Assembly (NCBI GenBank): GCA_947498705.1
Contig: CANMLW010000005.1
Location: forward strand, 1-64,000
Source: an uncultured Aquimarina sp.
GTDB taxonomy: Bacteria; Bacteroidota; Bacteroidia; Flavobacteriales; Flavobacteriaceae
Length of the DNA: 64,000 nucleotides
Direction: 5' to 3'
The notes under the pieces are model-generated. The model was not told where the DNA came from and searched no databases. It saw nothing but the letters and a program-made list of their open reading frames with translations. This document shows, piece by piece, positions 17,128 through 26,320 of the stretch. Within the stretch, counting starts at the first letter, position 1; each line of letters begins with the position of its first letter. The position numbers were made by a program, and so were the translations under genes.

Positions 17128-17434
17128 AATAAATTAACTTGAATGATTTTATGCTTCTTTATTGTTCACAAAACAATATTTGTTATTGTGATTAATTTTC
17201 TGGTACAAGATTAATGATTTTAAGAGTTCATTCATATTTCAACATATTTCATCTAAGTTGAAATATTGTGTTATACGCTTGTTTTTCATGTATTTGAGAG
17301 TGGTGATTAGCTTTTGGTGTGCAAGACTTTAAGAAGAAATAGAAATAGTTTGTGTTGTGATTTCTCTTTTTCTTGTAGGATATTGGTACTTTTGGATATA
17401 ACGAATATATTCTTCTGTTAAACGACGATTTCTC
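17128..17434. other. Divergent promoter region, ferritin-like gene / phosphopantetheinyl transferase
   Basis: About 307 bp containing the promoters of both divergent genes. Besides the inverted repeat at 17234-17266 it has a second dyad, CACAAAACAATA / TTATTGTG, near 17167-17190. No gene seen. Confidence 0.5.
17234..17266. promoter_or_regulatory. 10-bp inverted repeat, candidate operator
   Basis: ATATTTCAAC and GTTGAAATAT are exact complements 13 nt apart. It lies between two divergent genes, about 110 bp from the ferritin-like start and 170 bp from the transferase start, without a U tract, which fits a protein-binding site better than a terminator. Confidence 0.45.
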
Positions 17435-18199
17435 ATGCAAATTTTTAAAGAAGCTATAACTTTTACAAGGAAAGAAGGAAAGCATACAGCTTGTGTTGTT
17501 GGTGTAACAAGTACAATAACAGATCTCGAAGCAGCTATGCCGTATTTTTTGAGTGGTAAAGAATCAGATAAAGCCAAAAGCTATTTGTATACAGAGCGCC
17601 GATTAAGTTTTTTATTGGGTAGATATGCTGCCAAAGAGGCAATTTGTGAGATGCTAGCTGTAAAAGATAAAACATTGATAGAAATAAGATCTGGTGTTTT
17701 TAACCAACCTATAGTTGTGCATGAAGGTAAGGAGCAACTTGCTGTTGGAATAGCCCATACCGATACGTACGCGGTGGGTATTTGTTATAGCGAAGATCAT
17801 CCCCTTGGGATTGATATAGAAGCAATCAATTCGAAAAATACAGATATGATCATTGATCAATTAACCCAGTCAGAAACAACTATACTTACTACTACCTTTT
17901 GTAAAGATCAACTTAGTATCGGGACTACCTTATTTTGGACTATAAAAGAAGCAATGGCAAAATGTATCAAAACAGGATTAATGACTCCATTAAGCGTTTT
18001 TGAGATTGATGAGGTAAAAAAAACAGAGAAAGGCTTTGTTGCTACTTTTAGTAATTTTGGACAATATAAAGCATTAAGTTATGTCGTTGAAGAGATGGTT
18101 CTTACCATTGTGACCCCCAAAAATTCTGATATTCAATACGAATCAGAAAAACAATTTATTTTTAATCAGGCAGACTCGAAATCAGCTCTTTATGAGTAG
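17435..18199 (+). CDS. 4'-phosphopantetheinyl transferase
   Basis: A 254-residue Sfp/EntD-type enzyme that moves the phosphopantetheine arm of CoA to a Ser on carrier proteins. The Mg-binding motif GIDIEA is at 125-130 (Asp127, Glu129) and WTIKEAMAKCIKTG at 168-181 carries the conserved WxxKEAxxK; RLSFLLGRYAAKEA is the N-terminal motif. There is no carrier-protein synthase in the window, so the target lies elsewhere (fatty acid, polyketide or peptide synthesis). Its last 38 bp overlap the 3' end of the opposing LacI gene. Confidence 0.9.
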   Translation: MQIFKEAITFTRKEGKHTACVVGVTSTITDLEAAMPYFLSGKESDKAKSYLYTERRLSFLLGRYAAKEAICEMLAVKDKTLIEIRSGVFNQPIVVHEGKEQLAVGIAHTDTYAVGICYSEDHPLGIDIEAINSKNTDMIIDQLTQSETTILTTTFCKDQLSIGTTLFWTIKEAMAKCIKTGLMTPLSVFEIDEVKKTEKGFVATFSNFGQYKALSYVVEEMVLTIVTPKNSDIQYESEKQFIFNQADSKSALYE

Positions 18200-19202
18200 A
18201 ATCTCTAACAATCAAAGATGTTTTTACAATTTTGGTAGAAGCTTTATAACTGTCAGACGTATTTTCTAATCGATCCATTAGTATTTGAGTTGCCTTTGCT
18301 CCCAAGTCCTCTGCGTGTTGAGAAACCGTGGTAAGTTTTGGATAGGAATGTTTTGATAATAAACCATCTGTAAAACCAATAACAGAGATGTCTTCAGGGA
18401 TTTTGTACCCAAGTTTATGAGACATATTGATAGTTACAGCTGCAGCGGTTTCATCCAGGCCTAGTACAGCATCAATAGTATTGTTTTTAAGGAATTGCTC
18501 GATTTCATTTTCTATAGTGTTCGAATCTTTTATGCGCAAATCGGTCAGGGTAACCTCATTGTACATACTTGCTACTTCTTCTACTCCTTCTAATCGTAAA
18601 CTGGCAACACTCACCTCATTACTTAATGTAGTAATGGTAGCTATTCTCTTGCATCCAGAGTTGACCAAATACTGCACTGCATTTTTAGAGGCAATTTTAT
18701 CGTCTACAATTACTTTGTCACAATCAATCTCATTACTTACTCGATCAAACATGACCATAGGAACCCTATCTCTTTCCAGAGCCTTAAAATGATCTAATTT
18801 ATTAACTACTTGTGTTTCCTGACTTAATGCAACAATAAAACCGTCTACACTACTATAGTTTAACATTTCTACATATTCGATCTCCTTTTGATACGACTCA
18901 TTGGTGATACATGTAAGTATTTTGTATCCTCTTTTAGAAGCTTCCTGCTCGATACCATATAAAGCTTTTGCAAAAAAATGATTAAGGATATCTGGTAAAA
19001 TGACCCCTATTGTTTTTGTTTTATTACTTTTTAAACTTACCGCCAATGCATTGGGTTTGTAATTATAGAAGTTGGCTAACTCATGCACTCGGTTAATCGT
19101 TTTCTCACTAATCTCAGGATCATTTTTTAATGACTTAGATACTGTAGAAATCGAAAGGTTTAATTCTTTTGCGAGCTGTTTAAGTGTAACTTTTCTCCTC
19201 AT
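18162..19202 (-). CDS. LacI-family transcriptional regulator
   Basis: A 346-residue repressor-type regulator. The HTH is at residues 4-25 (VTLKQLAKELNLSISTVSKSL) with hinge YKPNALAVSLKSNKTKTIG, followed by a periplasmic-binding-protein-like sensor domain (IGVILPDILNHFFAKALYGIE...VIGFTDGLLSKHSYPKLTTV). It is divergent from the arsenosugar genes beginning at 19462, across 259 bp, so it may control them, although LacI proteins usually sense sugars or nucleosides; a nucleoside or sugar intermediate of the pathway would suit. The alternative is control of an unlinked sugar locus. Its 3' end overlaps the transferase gene. Confidence 0.92.
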   Translation of the reverse strand: MRRKVTLKQLAKELNLSISTVSKSLKNDPEISEKTINRVHELANFYNYKPNALAVSLKSNKTKTIGVILPDILNHFFAKALYGIEQEASKRGYKILTCITNESYQKEIEYVEMLNYSSVDGFIVALSQETQVVNKLDHFKALERDRVPMVMFDRVSNEIDCDKVIVDDKIASKNAVQYLVNSGCKRIATITTLSNEVSVASLRLEGVEEVASMYNEVTLTDLRIKDSNTIENEIEQFLKNNTIDAVLGLDETAAAVTINMSHKLGYKIPEDISVIGFTDGLLSKHSYPKLTTVSQHAEDLGAKATQILMDRLENTSDSYKASTKIVKTSLIVRDSTHKELISSLPD

Positions 19203-19461
19203 AATCTAAATTTTAGGGCCCAATACGGGGTAATGGTATAGTATTCCACGTCTAATGTAAGCTTTTTTATTAACCTATTACCGACATTGATAGCAGTAAA
19301 TACCTATAATATACCCATTTTTAGGAAAAAAATAATTTGTATTTAGTTTGGGTTTTTTATCTTACCAATTCTTTAAAAAAAACAGTAGATATGTATTGAA
19401 AGTTTAATAACATATTTACGACATATAACTTTATACCTATAATCTTTTAATAAAACAACCA

Positions 19462-19797
19462 ATGTCAAAAACATATTATGATCCTGCCGACTTAAGAAAA
19501 TTTGGAAAAATTACAGAGTGGAATGAAGAACTAGGTACAAAATTCTTTGATTACTATGGTAAAGTTTTTGAAGAAGGCGCATTAACTGCCAGAGAAAAAT
19601 CATTAATTGCACTAGCAGTTTCTCATGTTGTAAAATGCCCTTATTGCATTGATGCTTATACAAAAGATGGATTGCAACGAGGAATTACCAAAGAAGAAAT
19701 GATGGAAGCGGTACATGCAGGTGCTGCTATAGAAAGCGGAGCAACATTGGTACACGGTGTGCAGATGATGAATAAGTACGAAAAGTTATCTATGTAA
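19462..19797 (+). CDS. Arsenosugar-associated peroxidase-like protein (CMD family)
   Basis: A 111-residue carboxymuconolactone decarboxylase / AhpD-fold protein. The redox pair is Cys59 and Cys62 in HVVKCPYCIDAY, preceded by Glu45 (AREKSLIALAVSH), as in AhpD-like disulfide reductases. This small protein is a standard member of arsenosugar biosynthesis clusters next to the radical SAM enzyme, which follows here after 82 bp. It probably handles peroxide or redox state of an arsenical or thiol intermediate; the exact reaction is not known. First gene of the cluster and likely right after the promoter. Confidence 0.88.
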   Translation: MSKTYYDPADLRKFGKITEWNEELGTKFFDYYGKVFEEGALTAREKSLIALAVSHVVKCPYCIDAYTKDGLQRGITKEEMMEAVHAGAAIESGATLVHGVQMMNKYEKLSM

Positions 19798-19879
19798 GTG
19801 ATGTTATCAGAAGAGCGTACTTGCAAGTTGAATACATATCAGATTCTTTTCGAATAGAATATATAATCTAAAAAAGAAA

Positions 19880-20947
19880 ATGTCAAAAATAAAAAAAACA
19901 CAATCTTTACATAAACGTAATGATCAGTTGGCAGATGCAAACAGACAGTTAGAAATTCTAAATAACGGAATTTTTGCTTCTGGAGAACTACCTAAGTTTG
20001 CCGATAAAATTGCAGAAATAGGATGCAATCCTTTGCGACCTAAATCTCTAGAGATATTACAGATCAATGTAGGGTATATGTGTAATCAAGTATGTGAGCA
20101 TTGTCATGTAGATGCCGGTCCTGATCGTAAAGAAATCATGACCAAAGAGACTATGCAGCAGTGTTTAGAGGTTATTAAGAAAACAGGAGCCCATACACTG
20201 GATTTAACAGGGGGGGCACCAGAAATGAACCCTAACTTTAGATGGTTTGTAGAAGAAGCAAGTAAGGCAGGGATTAAAGATTTTATCGTACGTAGTAATC
20301 TTACCATTATAAGAGCTAATAAAAAATACTATGACCTACCTGATTTTTTTAAAAAACACAATGTACACGTAGTTTCTTCTATGCCGCACTGGACTAGAGG
20401 AAAAACAGATAAGCAAAGAGGTGATGGTGTTTTTGATGCTTCTATAAAAGCGCTTCAGGAACTTAATGATAGAGGATATGGTATGCCAGGTAGTGATCTT
20501 AGATTAGACCTGGTCTATAATCCATCGGGAGCATTTCTTCCGGGAGATCAGGCATCGATGGAGAAAGATTTTAAAAAAGCGTTACTAGAAGATTTTAATA
20601 TACAATTTCATAATCTTTTTGCGATTACCAATTTACCAATTAGTAGATTTCTGGATTATTTAATAGCTTCAGAAAATTATGAAGACTATATGTATGCGTT
20701 GGTAGAAGCATACAACCCATCTGCTGTGGCTAACGTGATGTGTACCAATACCATTTCTGTAAGTTGGGATGGATGGTTGTATGATTGTGATTTTAATCAA
20801 ATGTTGGGTCTTAAAGTGGCTAGTAAAGTAAAGCATATTAGCGAGTATAATGAAGAATTACTTCAGAATAGAAACATCGTTATATCACAACACTGTTATG
20901 GGTGTACTGCAGGAGCAGGAAGTAGTTGCCAAGGGACAGTAGCATAA
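19880..20947 (+). CDS. arsS: Arsenosugar biosynthesis radical SAM protein ArsS
   Basis: A 355-residue radical SAM enzyme. The 4Fe-4S motif is Cys68-x3-Cys72-x2-Cys75 (CNQVCEHC), followed by the LDLTGGAPEMNP motif and a Cys-rich C-terminus (Cys339, Cys342, Cys350) typical of the radical SAM/Cys-rich family. In the known pathway ArsS joins the 5'-deoxyadenosyl group of SAM to dimethylarsenite, giving dimethylarsinoyl deoxyadenosine. The SMPHWTRGKTDKQRG segment is conserved in the family. It lies directly between the CMD-family protein and the deiodinase-like flavoprotein. Confidence 0.93.
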   Translation: MSKIKKTQSLHKRNDQLADANRQLEILNNGIFASGELPKFADKIAEIGCNPLRPKSLEILQINVGYMCNQVCEHCHVDAGPDRKEIMTKETMQQCLEVIKKTGAHTLDLTGGAPEMNPNFRWFVEEASKAGIKDFIVRSNLTIIRANKKYYDLPDFFKKHNVHVVSSMPHWTRGKTDKQRGDGVFDASIKALQELNDRGYGMPGSDLRLDLVYNPSGAFLPGDQASMEKDFKKALLEDFNIQFHNLFAITNLPISRFLDYLIASENYEDYMYALVEAYNPSAVANVMCTNTISVSWDGWLYDCDFNQMLGLKVASKVKHISEYNEELLQNRNIVISQHCYGCTAGAGSSCQGTVA

Positions 20948-21147
20948 TCAAAATAGAATTGATTTTGGTAGTTTTTTCGATTTGTTGTATTTTAATTAAT
21001 CATAAAGTACAATAGCTGTTACTTTTTTAAATATTTAAAAATAATCAATACGTACATTGTGAATGTTTTATGGATTTTATGAAGAGAGAATACTAGGTAA
21101 ATGACATAATAAATGTAATACGATTGATACTATAAAATTACCAATAT

Positions 21148-21840
21148 ATGGGATCACCAGATCATATAATTATTAATGGTCATAAGCATGTAGCTTATAA
21201 ATCAGACATTGTATCTGAGAATGAATTAATAAAAAAGAGCGAATTATTTCATCAGTGGTTAGATAAAAGAAGGTCGGTACGAGATTTTTCAGACAAAGAT
21301 GTACCAAAAGAAGTTATTCAGAATTTAATTAAAAGTGCTTCTACAGCTCCATCAGGAGCTCATAAACAACCGTGGACGTTTTGCGCTGTATCTAACCCAA
21401 TGTTAAAATCTCAAATTCGTAAAGAAGCAGAAATAGAAGAAAAAGAAAGTTACGAAAATAGAATGAGCGATCGATGGAAAAATGACCTTAAACCATTGGC
21501 TACAGATATGCATAAGCCCTTTTTGGAGATAGCTCCCTGGCTTATTATTGCTTTTAAAAAAGTATACGAGTTTGGAGAAGATGGTGAAAAACACAACAAT
21601 TATTATGTCAATGAGTCTATTGGGATTGCATGTGGGATGTTGATTTCTGCTATACACAATGCAGGGTTAGTTACATTAACACATACACCAAGCCCAATGA
21701 ATTTTTTGGCCAAAACTCTTAATAGGCCAAGTAATGAAAGAGCTTTCTTGTTACTTCCGGTAGGTTATCCTAAACTTCCGGCCTATGTACCTGATTTAAA
21801 AAGAAAAGACCTTGACGAAATGACTGTTTTTTATGAGTAG
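21148..21840 (+). CDS. Iodotyrosine deiodinase-like flavoprotein (nitroreductase superfamily)
   Basis: A 230-residue FMN enzyme strikingly like animal and bacterial iodotyrosine deiodinase: RRSVRDFSDKDVP at 41-53 (FMN phosphate), TAPSGAHKQPWTF, SIGIACGMLISAIHNAGLVTLTHTP and the C-terminal LLLPVGYP...VPDLKRKDLDEM. The substrate-lid residues that bind the halotyrosine zwitterion are kept: Glu98, Tyr102 and Lys123 in the same spacing as human Glu157/Tyr161/Lys182. I infer reductive dehalogenation of halotyrosine. Gaps of 200 bp upstream and 63 bp downstream leave open whether it is part of the arsenosugar pathway or a passenger. Confidence 0.85.
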   Translation: MGSPDHIIINGHKHVAYKSDIVSENELIKKSELFHQWLDKRRSVRDFSDKDVPKEVIQNLIKSASTAPSGAHKQPWTFCAVSNPMLKSQIRKEAEIEEKESYENRMSDRWKNDLKPLATDMHKPFLEIAPWLIIAFKKVYEFGEDGEKHNNYYVNESIGIACGMLISAIHNAGLVTLTHTPSPMNFLAKTLNRPSNERAFLLLPVGYPKLPAYVPDLKRKDLDEMTVFYE

Positions 21841-21902
21841 TTTATATTTCAGGAAAAATTAAAAAATAACTACGTTTTTAAAAACCTTTCTAGTATCAAA
21901 AA

Positions 21903-22400
21903 ATGAAAAGATTACTTTACTGCTTTTTTTTCTTCATGACCTGCTATGGAAATGCTCAAAATTCCTTAGAGCAATTGCTTGATGCATATAACGAAGGAAA
22001 AATCCCTTATATGTTTGTAGATAAGTTTAGTAAATTACAAACTGAGTCGGTAGTGTTGGATGCTAGAGAAAAAGAAGAATACGAAGTAAGCCATATAAAA
22101 AATGCAATTCATATAGGGTATGACTATTTTAAAATGAAAACCTTTAAAAAATTAGGAATACCAAAGGACTCTTGCATTGTGGTATATTGTAGTTTGGGAA
22201 TCCGCTCAGAAGATATTTCAGAAAAATTAAAAAAAGCAGGATATACCAATGTATATAATTTATATGGAGGTATTTTTGAGTGGAAAAACAACAATTATCC
22301 TGTGGTCGATACTATCGGTAAGACAACAGAAAAAGTACATGCTTTCTCAAAAGAATGGGGGAAATGGTTACTTAAAGGGGAAAAAATATATTCGCATTGA
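21903..22400 (+). CDS. Secreted rhodanese-like protein
   Basis: A 165-residue single rhodanese domain with a signal peptide (MKRLLYCFFFFMTCYGNAQN). The active-site Cys96 lies in VVYCSLGIRS with Arg101, after VLDAREKEEYEVSHIKNAIH, the usual Asp-x-Arg motif. Rhodaneses transfer sulfane sulfur; rhodanese-type genes occur in arsenosugar and arsenic loci, where related enzymes bind or reduce arsenic oxyanions. This copy should act in the periplasm. Its stop (TGA 22398-22400) overlaps the TTG start of the next gene, so they are translationally coupled. Confidence 0.85.
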   Translation: MKRLLYCFFFFMTCYGNAQNSLEQLLDAYNEGKIPYMFVDKFSKLQTESVVLDAREKEEYEVSHIKNAIHIGYDYFKMKTFKKLGIPKDSCIVVYCSLGIRSEDISEKLKKAGYTNVYNLYGGIFEWKNNNYPVVDTIGKTTEKVHAFSKEWGKWLLKGEKIYSH

Positions 22401-23002
22401 AAGAAAAAAACTTATTATTGATTTTTACCAGAAATCCAGAATTGGGTAAGTGTAAAACTCGGTTAGCAGCAAAAGTAGGAGATCATACTGCACTAGAGAT
22501 TTATAAATTTTTGTTAGCACATACAGTTAAGATAACCAAAGGCTTAACGGTTGATAAAGAAGTTCATTATTCGGTAAAAATACGAGATAATGACATTTGG
22601 GATCAAGATGTATATACCAAAAGACAGCAGCAAGGAGAAGATTTAGGAGTACGTATGGAATATGCTTTTGCCCAAGGGTTCGAAAATGAGTATCAAAATG
22701 TTATAATTATCGGTAGTGATATGTATGACTTAGATCAGAAAGATCTTGAGAAAGCATTTTCTGCATTGCAGACACATGATTATGTTATTGGGCCTGCCGT
22801 AGATGGAGGATATTATTTATTTGGAATGAAATCCTTAAATTCACACGTTTTTAGAAACAAAAACTGGGGAACCGAAACCGTATTGCAGGATACACTTAAG
22901 GATATTGATGCTGCAAACGTAAAAATGCTTGATAAGCGTAATGATATAGATTATTATGAAGATATTAAAGATGTAGAGGTTTTTCAGAAATTTTTGAAAT
23001 AA
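22397..23002 (+). CDS. DUF2064 / TIGR04282-type arsenosugar glycosyltransferase
   Basis: A 201-residue GT-A-fold protein of the DUF2064 family (rSAM/selenodomain-associated transferase 1), found in arsenosugar clusters. The nucleotide-binding start LLLIFTRNPELGKCKTRLA is at 5-23, and IIGSDMYDL and VIGPAVDGGYYLFGM are the DxD-type and substrate motifs. The only start that includes this conserved N-terminus is TTG at 22397, overlapping the previous stop. It probably builds or activates the sugar attached to the arsenical, together with the family-2 glycosyltransferase at 27057. Confidence 0.86.
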   Translation: MKEKNLLLIFTRNPELGKCKTRLAAKVGDHTALEIYKFLLAHTVKITKGLTVDKEVHYSVKIRDNDIWDQDVYTKRQQQGEDLGVRMEYAFAQGFENEYQNVIIIGSDMYDLDQKDLEKAFSALQTHDYVIGPAVDGGYYLFGMKSLNSHVFRNKNWGTETVLQDTLKDIDAANVKMLDKRNDIDYYEDIKDVEVFQKFLK

Positions 23003-23062
23003 GTTAGGATTGATAAAATACCAAAAGTACCTTTTGTATAGTATAAAAAATAATAGAAAAGT

Positions 23063-23875
23063 ATGATTAAATATATAGAGGAAACAACAGAGTTCCTTCA
23101 GGAAAAAGGGTTCGAAAAACCAGAGATAGGAATTATTCTTGGTACTGGTTTAGGACAATTGATTGATGAAATAGAAATTATTAAAGAAGTAAGCTATAAT
23201 CATATACCAAATTTTCCTACTGCAACTGTAGAATTTCATAAAGGAAAACTAATATATGGTATACTCGAAGGGAAAAAAGTTGTAGTAATGCAAGGAAGGT
23301 TCCACCTTTATGAAGGGTATTCATTACAGGATGTAACATATCCAGTAAGAATCATGCATAAATTAGGTATAAAAACGTTACTGGTTTCTAATGCATCAGG
23401 AGCTGTTAATCTTAACTTTAAAAAAGGAGAATTGATGCTTATAGATGATCACATCAATTTACAGGGAGGATCACCTTTGGCTTTTAAAGGAGTAGAAAAA
23501 TTAGGGAGTCGTTTTACAGATATGAGCGCCCCTTATGATCTGGAGATCAATAAAAAGTTAATAACGATAGCCAAAGACAATAATATAAATTTACATAAAG
23601 GGGTTTATGCTTCTGTAGTGGGTCCGCAGTTAGAGACTCGTGCAGAATACCGTTATCTTGGGATTATTGGTGCAGACGCTGTAGGGATGAGTACGGTGCC
23701 AGAGATTATAGTAGCAAACCATTTGGATTTACCAGTTGCCGCAGTATCTGTATTAACAGACGAATGTGACCCAGATAATCTAAAACCCGTGGATATTGGT
23801 GAAATAATTGCCATGGCAGAAAAAGCAGAACCCGAAATGATCACGCTTTTTAAAGAATTAATAAAAATATTATAA
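23063..23875 (+). CDS. Purine nucleoside phosphorylase
   Basis: A 270-residue trimeric-type purine nucleoside phosphorylase. Markers: GTGLGQL phosphate loop (28-34), HIPNFPTATVEFHKG, MQGRFHLYEGY, LLVSNASGAVN, GPQLETRAEYR, the substrate segment ADAVGMSTVPE and a C-terminal VLTDECDP. In this cluster it likely removes adenine from dimethylarsinoyl deoxyadenosine by phosphorolysis, giving an arsenosugar phosphate for glycosyl transfer; that role is known for arsenosugar loci, the general purine salvage role remains possible. 60 bp after the DUF2064 gene. Confidence 0.92.
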   Translation: MIKYIEETTEFLQEKGFEKPEIGIILGTGLGQLIDEIEIIKEVSYNHIPNFPTATVEFHKGKLIYGILEGKKVVVMQGRFHLYEGYSLQDVTYPVRIMHKLGIKTLLVSNASGAVNLNFKKGELMLIDDHINLQGGSPLAFKGVEKLGSRFTDMSAPYDLEINKKLITIAKDNNINLHKGVYASVVGPQLETRAEYRYLGIIGADAVGMSTVPEIIVANHLDLPVAAVSVLTDECDPDNLKPVDIGEIIAMAEKAEPEMITLFKELIKIL

Positions 23876-23974
23876 AAACTAACGAAAGTTTTAGAGTCGT
23901 TGTACGACAGAAATATTTACAACCCGAAATAATAGATGTGCCATAAGGGCAATATGAAGAACAAAAAATAATGT

Positions 23975-24943
23975 ATGAGCTATTTAGAAACCACGCACGA
24001 TGTATATAAAGAAGCAGCATTAACTCCAGATGTTGGGTTATGTTGTACTACCAACCCAATCTGGGAATTACCAGGACTTTCTATTCCGAAAATAATGCAG
24101 GAAATGAATTATGGATGTGGTAGTACGGTAAATGCTAGAGATTTAACTAATAACCCCAAGGTTTTATATGTAGGTGTTGGTGGTGGAATGGAGTTATTGC
24201 AATTCTCCTATTTTTCTCGTCAAAAAAACGGAGTGATAGGTGTTGATGTTGTTAACGAAATGCTCGAAGCTTCTCGTAAGAATTTTTTGGAAGCCGAAAA
24301 ACAAAACGATTGGTTTAAAAGTGAATTTGTAGACCTTCGATATGGAGATGCACTTAATTTACCGGTAGAAGACAATAGCATCGATGTAGCTGCTCAAAAT
24401 TGTTTGTTTAATATATTTAAAGAAGAAGACCTTCGCAAAGCCATTGAAGAAATGTATAGGGTATTAAAACCTCATGGGCGGTTGGTAATGAGTGACCCAA
24501 CATGCGAGCAACCTATGAATGATACATTGCGTAATGATGAACGACTTAGAGCTTTGTGTTTGAGTGGTAGTTTGCCAATTGCTGACTATGTAAAAGCATT
24601 GACCGATGTTGGTTTTGGAACCATAGAAATACGGGCGAGAAAGCCTTATCGTATTTTGGATCCAAAGAATTATGCTACCGATGAGTTGATTTATATCGAA
24701 TCTATAGAAGTTGCTGCTATCAAAGATCCAATGCCAGAGGATGGGCCTTGCGTATTTACAGGTAAAGCAGCTATTTATTTTGGTGATGAAGATTATTTTG
24801 ACGATAAAAAAGGACATGTGTTATTAAAGAATCAACCTATTGCAGTTTGTGATAAAACAGCAGGAGCACTAGCCGATTTGGGTAGAGATGATATTTTTAT
24901 TAGTGAGTCTACATATCATTATGATGGTGGTGGATGTTGTTAA
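23975..24943 (+). CDS. arsM: Arsenite methyltransferase ArsM, arsenosugar type
   Basis: A 322-residue SAM-dependent methyltransferase. The SAM site is VLYVGVGGGMELLQFSYF (about 65-82) with GVDVVNEML; arsenic-binding cysteines include Cys23-Cys24 (GLCCTTNP), Cys in NYGCGS, and later CLFNIF, PTCEQ and ALCLSGS; the chain ends GGGCC. It methylates arsenite stepwise, feeding dimethylarsenite to ArsS. The arsenosugar-type ArsM differs from ordinary ArsM in its N-terminus and long C-terminal tail, as here. A terminator follows at 24986-25018, closing this transcription unit. Confidence 0.9.
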   Translation: MSYLETTHDVYKEAALTPDVGLCCTTNPIWELPGLSIPKIMQEMNYGCGSTVNARDLTNNPKVLYVGVGGGMELLQFSYFSRQKNGVIGVDVVNEMLEASRKNFLEAEKQNDWFKSEFVDLRYGDALNLPVEDNSIDVAAQNCLFNIFKEEDLRKAIEEMYRVLKPHGRLVMSDPTCEQPMNDTLRNDERLRALCLSGSLPIADYVKALTDVGFGTIEIRARKPYRILDPKNYATDELIYIESIEVAAIKDPMPEDGPCVFTGKAAIYFGDEDYFDDKKGHVLLKNQPIAVCDKTAGALADLGRDDIFISESTYHYDGGGCC

Positions 24944-24985
24944 AGAATAAATAATAGAAAATAGTTGTTATTTTGAATATATAAG

Positions 24986-25018
24986 ACCACCTAAAATGAC
25001 TTTTTTGGGTGGTTTTTA
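24986..25018 (+). terminator. Intrinsic terminator after arsM
   Basis: ACCACC pairs with GGTGGT, extended by CTAAAA/TTTTGG, followed by TTTTTA. It lies 43 bp after the arsM stop. Confidence 0.75.
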
Positions 25019-25193
25019 GTTTTTATAAATTACTATCAATTCTACTTTATTCTGAATAAATTTAAGTTAGCAATTGTATAAAATATTAAAGCTGAAAGTT
25101 TTATTGAAAGAAGATAGAATTAGTAGTTTCTTAAATTGGATTTGACTAAATTTATGAGGCACAACTAGTTGAATGGTTATATAAAATATTTTT

Positions 25194-26063
25194 ATGAAGT
25201 GTACGTATTATGGTTTTATTATAAGTATCGGTTTGTTAATGTCTTGTGGCGGAAATAAGAAAGTAGTTCAAGCGACATCTCAAAACAAAATACCTTCTAC
25301 TATGGTGGATACCATCCCGCAAGATAAAGAAACGCCTTTGACCACAGATCCAGTAGTAGAAGCACCTATAGAAATTGAAGAGGTAAAAGAGATACCTGCA
25401 ATGCCTGTCGAAGCTTTTATACATACACCTTGGACAAAATTATTGCAAAAACATGTGTCTGAAAATGGGAATGTAAATTATAAAGGCTTTAAACAAGATA
25501 CAGAGACTCTAAGGCTATATTTGAAAGAGCTAGCAGAGAATATACCTAATGAAGATTGGAGTAAGCCAGATGAGTTAGCCTATTGGCTTAATGTATATAA
25601 TGCATTTACTATCAAGCTTATTATAGATCATTACCCGTTAAAAAGTATTAAAGAAATAGAAAATTTAAAAAAACCTTGGGATCATCGATTCATTAAAATT
25701 GGTAAGAAATGGTATACCCTTAATGATATAGAACATAAGATTCTAAGAAAAATGAATGATCCAAGAATTCATTTTGGTATCAATTGCGCTTCTGTTTCTT
25801 GCCCACCGATATTTAACAAAGCTTTTACCGCCCAAAATGTAGATAAAGAGTTAGAAAGATTGACATTCGATTTTATCAATGATCCTGATAAAAATTCGAT
25901 AACACCCAATCAAATACGTATCTCCAAAATTTTTAGTTGGTTTGCCAATGATTTTAAATCTAAGGGTACACTTATCGATTTTTTGAACACCTATTCTAAG
26001 ATAAAAATAGAACGTACAGCAAAAAAGAGTTTCAAAAAGTACGATTGGAATTTAAATGAATAG
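25194..26063 (+). CDS. DUF547 lipoprotein
   Basis: A 289-residue lipoprotein (lipobox LLMSC, Cys18) with a Pro/Glu/Val-rich linker and a DUF547 domain from about residue 75: WTKLLQKHVSENGNVNYKGF, LAYWLNVYNAFTIKLIIDHYPLKSI, DPRIHFGINCASVSCPPI. DUF547 proteins accompany arsenosugar genes, but the reaction is unknown; the conserved Cys/His in HFGINCASVSC could be catalytic, like a transglutaminase-type Cys peptidase. It has its own terminator (26121-26149) and is paralogous to the next gene. Confidence 0.88.
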   Translation: MKCTYYGFIISIGLLMSCGGNKKVVQATSQNKIPSTMVDTIPQDKETPLTTDPVVEAPIEIEEVKEIPAMPVEAFIHTPWTKLLQKHVSENGNVNYKGFKQDTETLRLYLKELAENIPNEDWSKPDELAYWLNVYNAFTIKLIIDHYPLKSIKEIENLKKPWDHRFIKIGKKWYTLNDIEHKILRKMNDPRIHFGINCASVSCPPIFNKAFTAQNVDKELERLTFDFINDPDKNSITPNQIRISKIFSWFANDFKSKGTLIDFLNTYSKIKIERTAKKSFKKYDWNLNE

Positions 26064-26120
26064 TTAAATTGTAGAAATTTCTTACTGTTTTTTTGTTAGT
26101 ATAAGTCTGTGGTTTAACGA

Positions 26121-26149
26121 ACCTAAAAGGCCTTATTTTTAGGTGTTTT
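26121..26149 (+). terminator. Intrinsic terminator after the first DUF547 gene
   Basis: ACCTAAAA and TTTTAGGT form a perfect 8-bp stem over an 8-nt loop, followed by GTTTTA. Confidence 0.7.
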
Positions 26150-26320
26150 AATGTCGATTTTGTTATATTTTGTACAATTATGTTTTGTGAAAGAATTCTT
26201 AAAAAAATAAATTAATACTGTAAGTTAATTAGTTTATTTTCTACTAAAAGCTTAAATCATAGTTAAAATACTGTGATCGTTTATAAAGCTTAATAGAAAT
26301 AGATTTTAAAACATAAAAAC

